From: Bacteroidales bacterium
GTDB lineage: Bacteria > Bacteroidota > Bacteroidia > Bacteroidales > UBA1402
Length of the DNA stretch: 6,410 bases
Direction: 5' to 3'
Assembly (NCBI GenBank): GCA_003506275.1
Contig: DOBD01000037.1
Location: 1-6,410, forward strand
In this document: positions 6,090-6,410 of the stretch, piece by piece
Layout: every line of letters begins with the position of its first letter
How positions within the stretch are numbered: position 1 is the first letter of the stretch
Notes under the pieces: model-generated
The model's input: the letters and a program-made list of their open reading frames with translations, nothing else
Told to the model about the DNA's origin: nothing
Database searches by the model: none
Made by a program: the position numbers and the translations under genes

Positions 6090-6410
6090 TCAATGACGCT
6101 CCAACCGGTTGAATATCAGAGCCAGATGGGCATAAATTGAGGTATTCTGTACCACGATGCCTTCCGGCATGTGAATACGGAAGGGGGTGAAATTCCAAAC
6201 GGCCTTGATGCCTCCGGCCACCATGCGTTCAGCCACAGCCTGCGCTTTATCAATCGGAACGGTGAGAATCCCGATACAAATGGCCGATGATGCCTGCATC
6301 GTTGGAAACTCATCAATATGGTAAACGGGAATACCGTTGATGGTTTGACCGACCAAGTCGGGATTGACATCAAAACCGGCCACAATTTCCAGCCCGTATT
6401 GAGAAAGGCC
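6090..6410 (-). CDS. rex: Redox-sensing transcriptional repressor Rex, C-terminal part (5' end beyond the right edge)
   Basis: Rex is a dimeric repressor that binds DNA when NADH is low and lets go when NADH rises, controlling fermentation and respiration genes. Only the last 106 residues are present, so the winged-helix DNA-binding domain lies outside the window. What remains is the Rossmann-type NAD(H)-binding half. It shows YGLEIVAGFDVNPDLVG with the acidic residue after the second strand, GIPVYHIDE, AICIGILTVP, AGGIKAVWNFTPFRI and PEGIVVQNTSIYAHLA near the end, which is the usual order of Rex C-terminal motifs. The frame is open to the window edge, and an internal GTG at 6383 is not the start because conserved family sequence (YGLEI) continues upstream of it. 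The FAH-family gene follows after 15 bases. I saw no Rex-like operator (TTGTGAA, spacer, TTCACAA) in any intergenic gap here. Confidence 0.92.
   Translation of the reverse strand, partial: GLSQYGLEIVAGFDVNPDLVGQTINGIPVYHIDEFPTMQASSAICIGILTVPIDKAQAVAERMVAGGIKAVWNFTPFRIHMPEGIVVQNTSIYAHLALIFNRLERH

Noticed and set aside
5622..6140. Plus-strand open frame of 172 codons opposite the FAH-family gene
   Set aside because: It is antisense to the catalytic motifs of a clear FAH-family enzyme and extends into the rex end, with no motif of its own.
1..6410. Mobile element, CRISPR array, tRNA/rRNA or horizontally acquired island
   Set aside because: I saw no transposase, integrase, direct-repeat array or RNA gene. 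All six genes are co-directional, tightly spaced core or lineage-typical genes with no obvious shift in composition.

Overview
The window looks like ordinary core chromosome from a member of the Bacteroidota, most likely the order Bacteroidales. It carries porU and porV, two genes of the type IX secretion system (T9SS), which is confined to that phylum and its close relatives. The short gaps lack Shine-Dalgarno sequences and one contains a Bacteroidetes-type -7 promoter box. Genus cannot be read from the sequence. I recall the same order, FAH-family gene - porU - porV - ispF, from Porphyromonas gingivalis (PG0025-PG0028), but this is from memory and was not checked.

All six genes lie on the minus strand, so in transcription order they run from the right edge to the left: rex (3' part only, 6410-6090), a fumarylacetoacetate-hydrolase-family enzyme (6074-5442), porU (5394-1870), porV (1808-696), ispF (680-204) and xseA (5' part only, 186-1). 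The gaps are 15, 47, 61, 15 and 17 bases, so there is no gene-free stretch over 300 bases and an operon-like arrangement is likely. The 61-base porU-porV gap is the only one with a recognisable promoter-like box, so porV-ispF-xseA may also be transcribed separately.

PorU and PorV work together at the outer membrane. PorV is a beta-barrel shuttle that receives cargo from the T9SS translocon. PorU is the gingipain-like cysteine protease that cuts off the cargo's C-terminal sorting domain and, in P. gingivalis, attaches the cargo to anionic LPS. The flanking genes are housekeeping: Rex senses NADH/NAD+, the FAH-family enzyme acts on a small keto-acid-type substrate, IspF makes the cyclic diphosphate of the MEP isoprenoid pathway, and XseA is the large subunit of exonuclease VII.

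I found no mobile element, CRISPR array, RNA gene or unknown system. The points worth a second look are modest: start-site choice in porU and porV, the promoter-like box and inverted repeat between them, a small hairpin ahead of porU, PorU's own sorting-domain-like C-terminus, and PorV's short charged tail.
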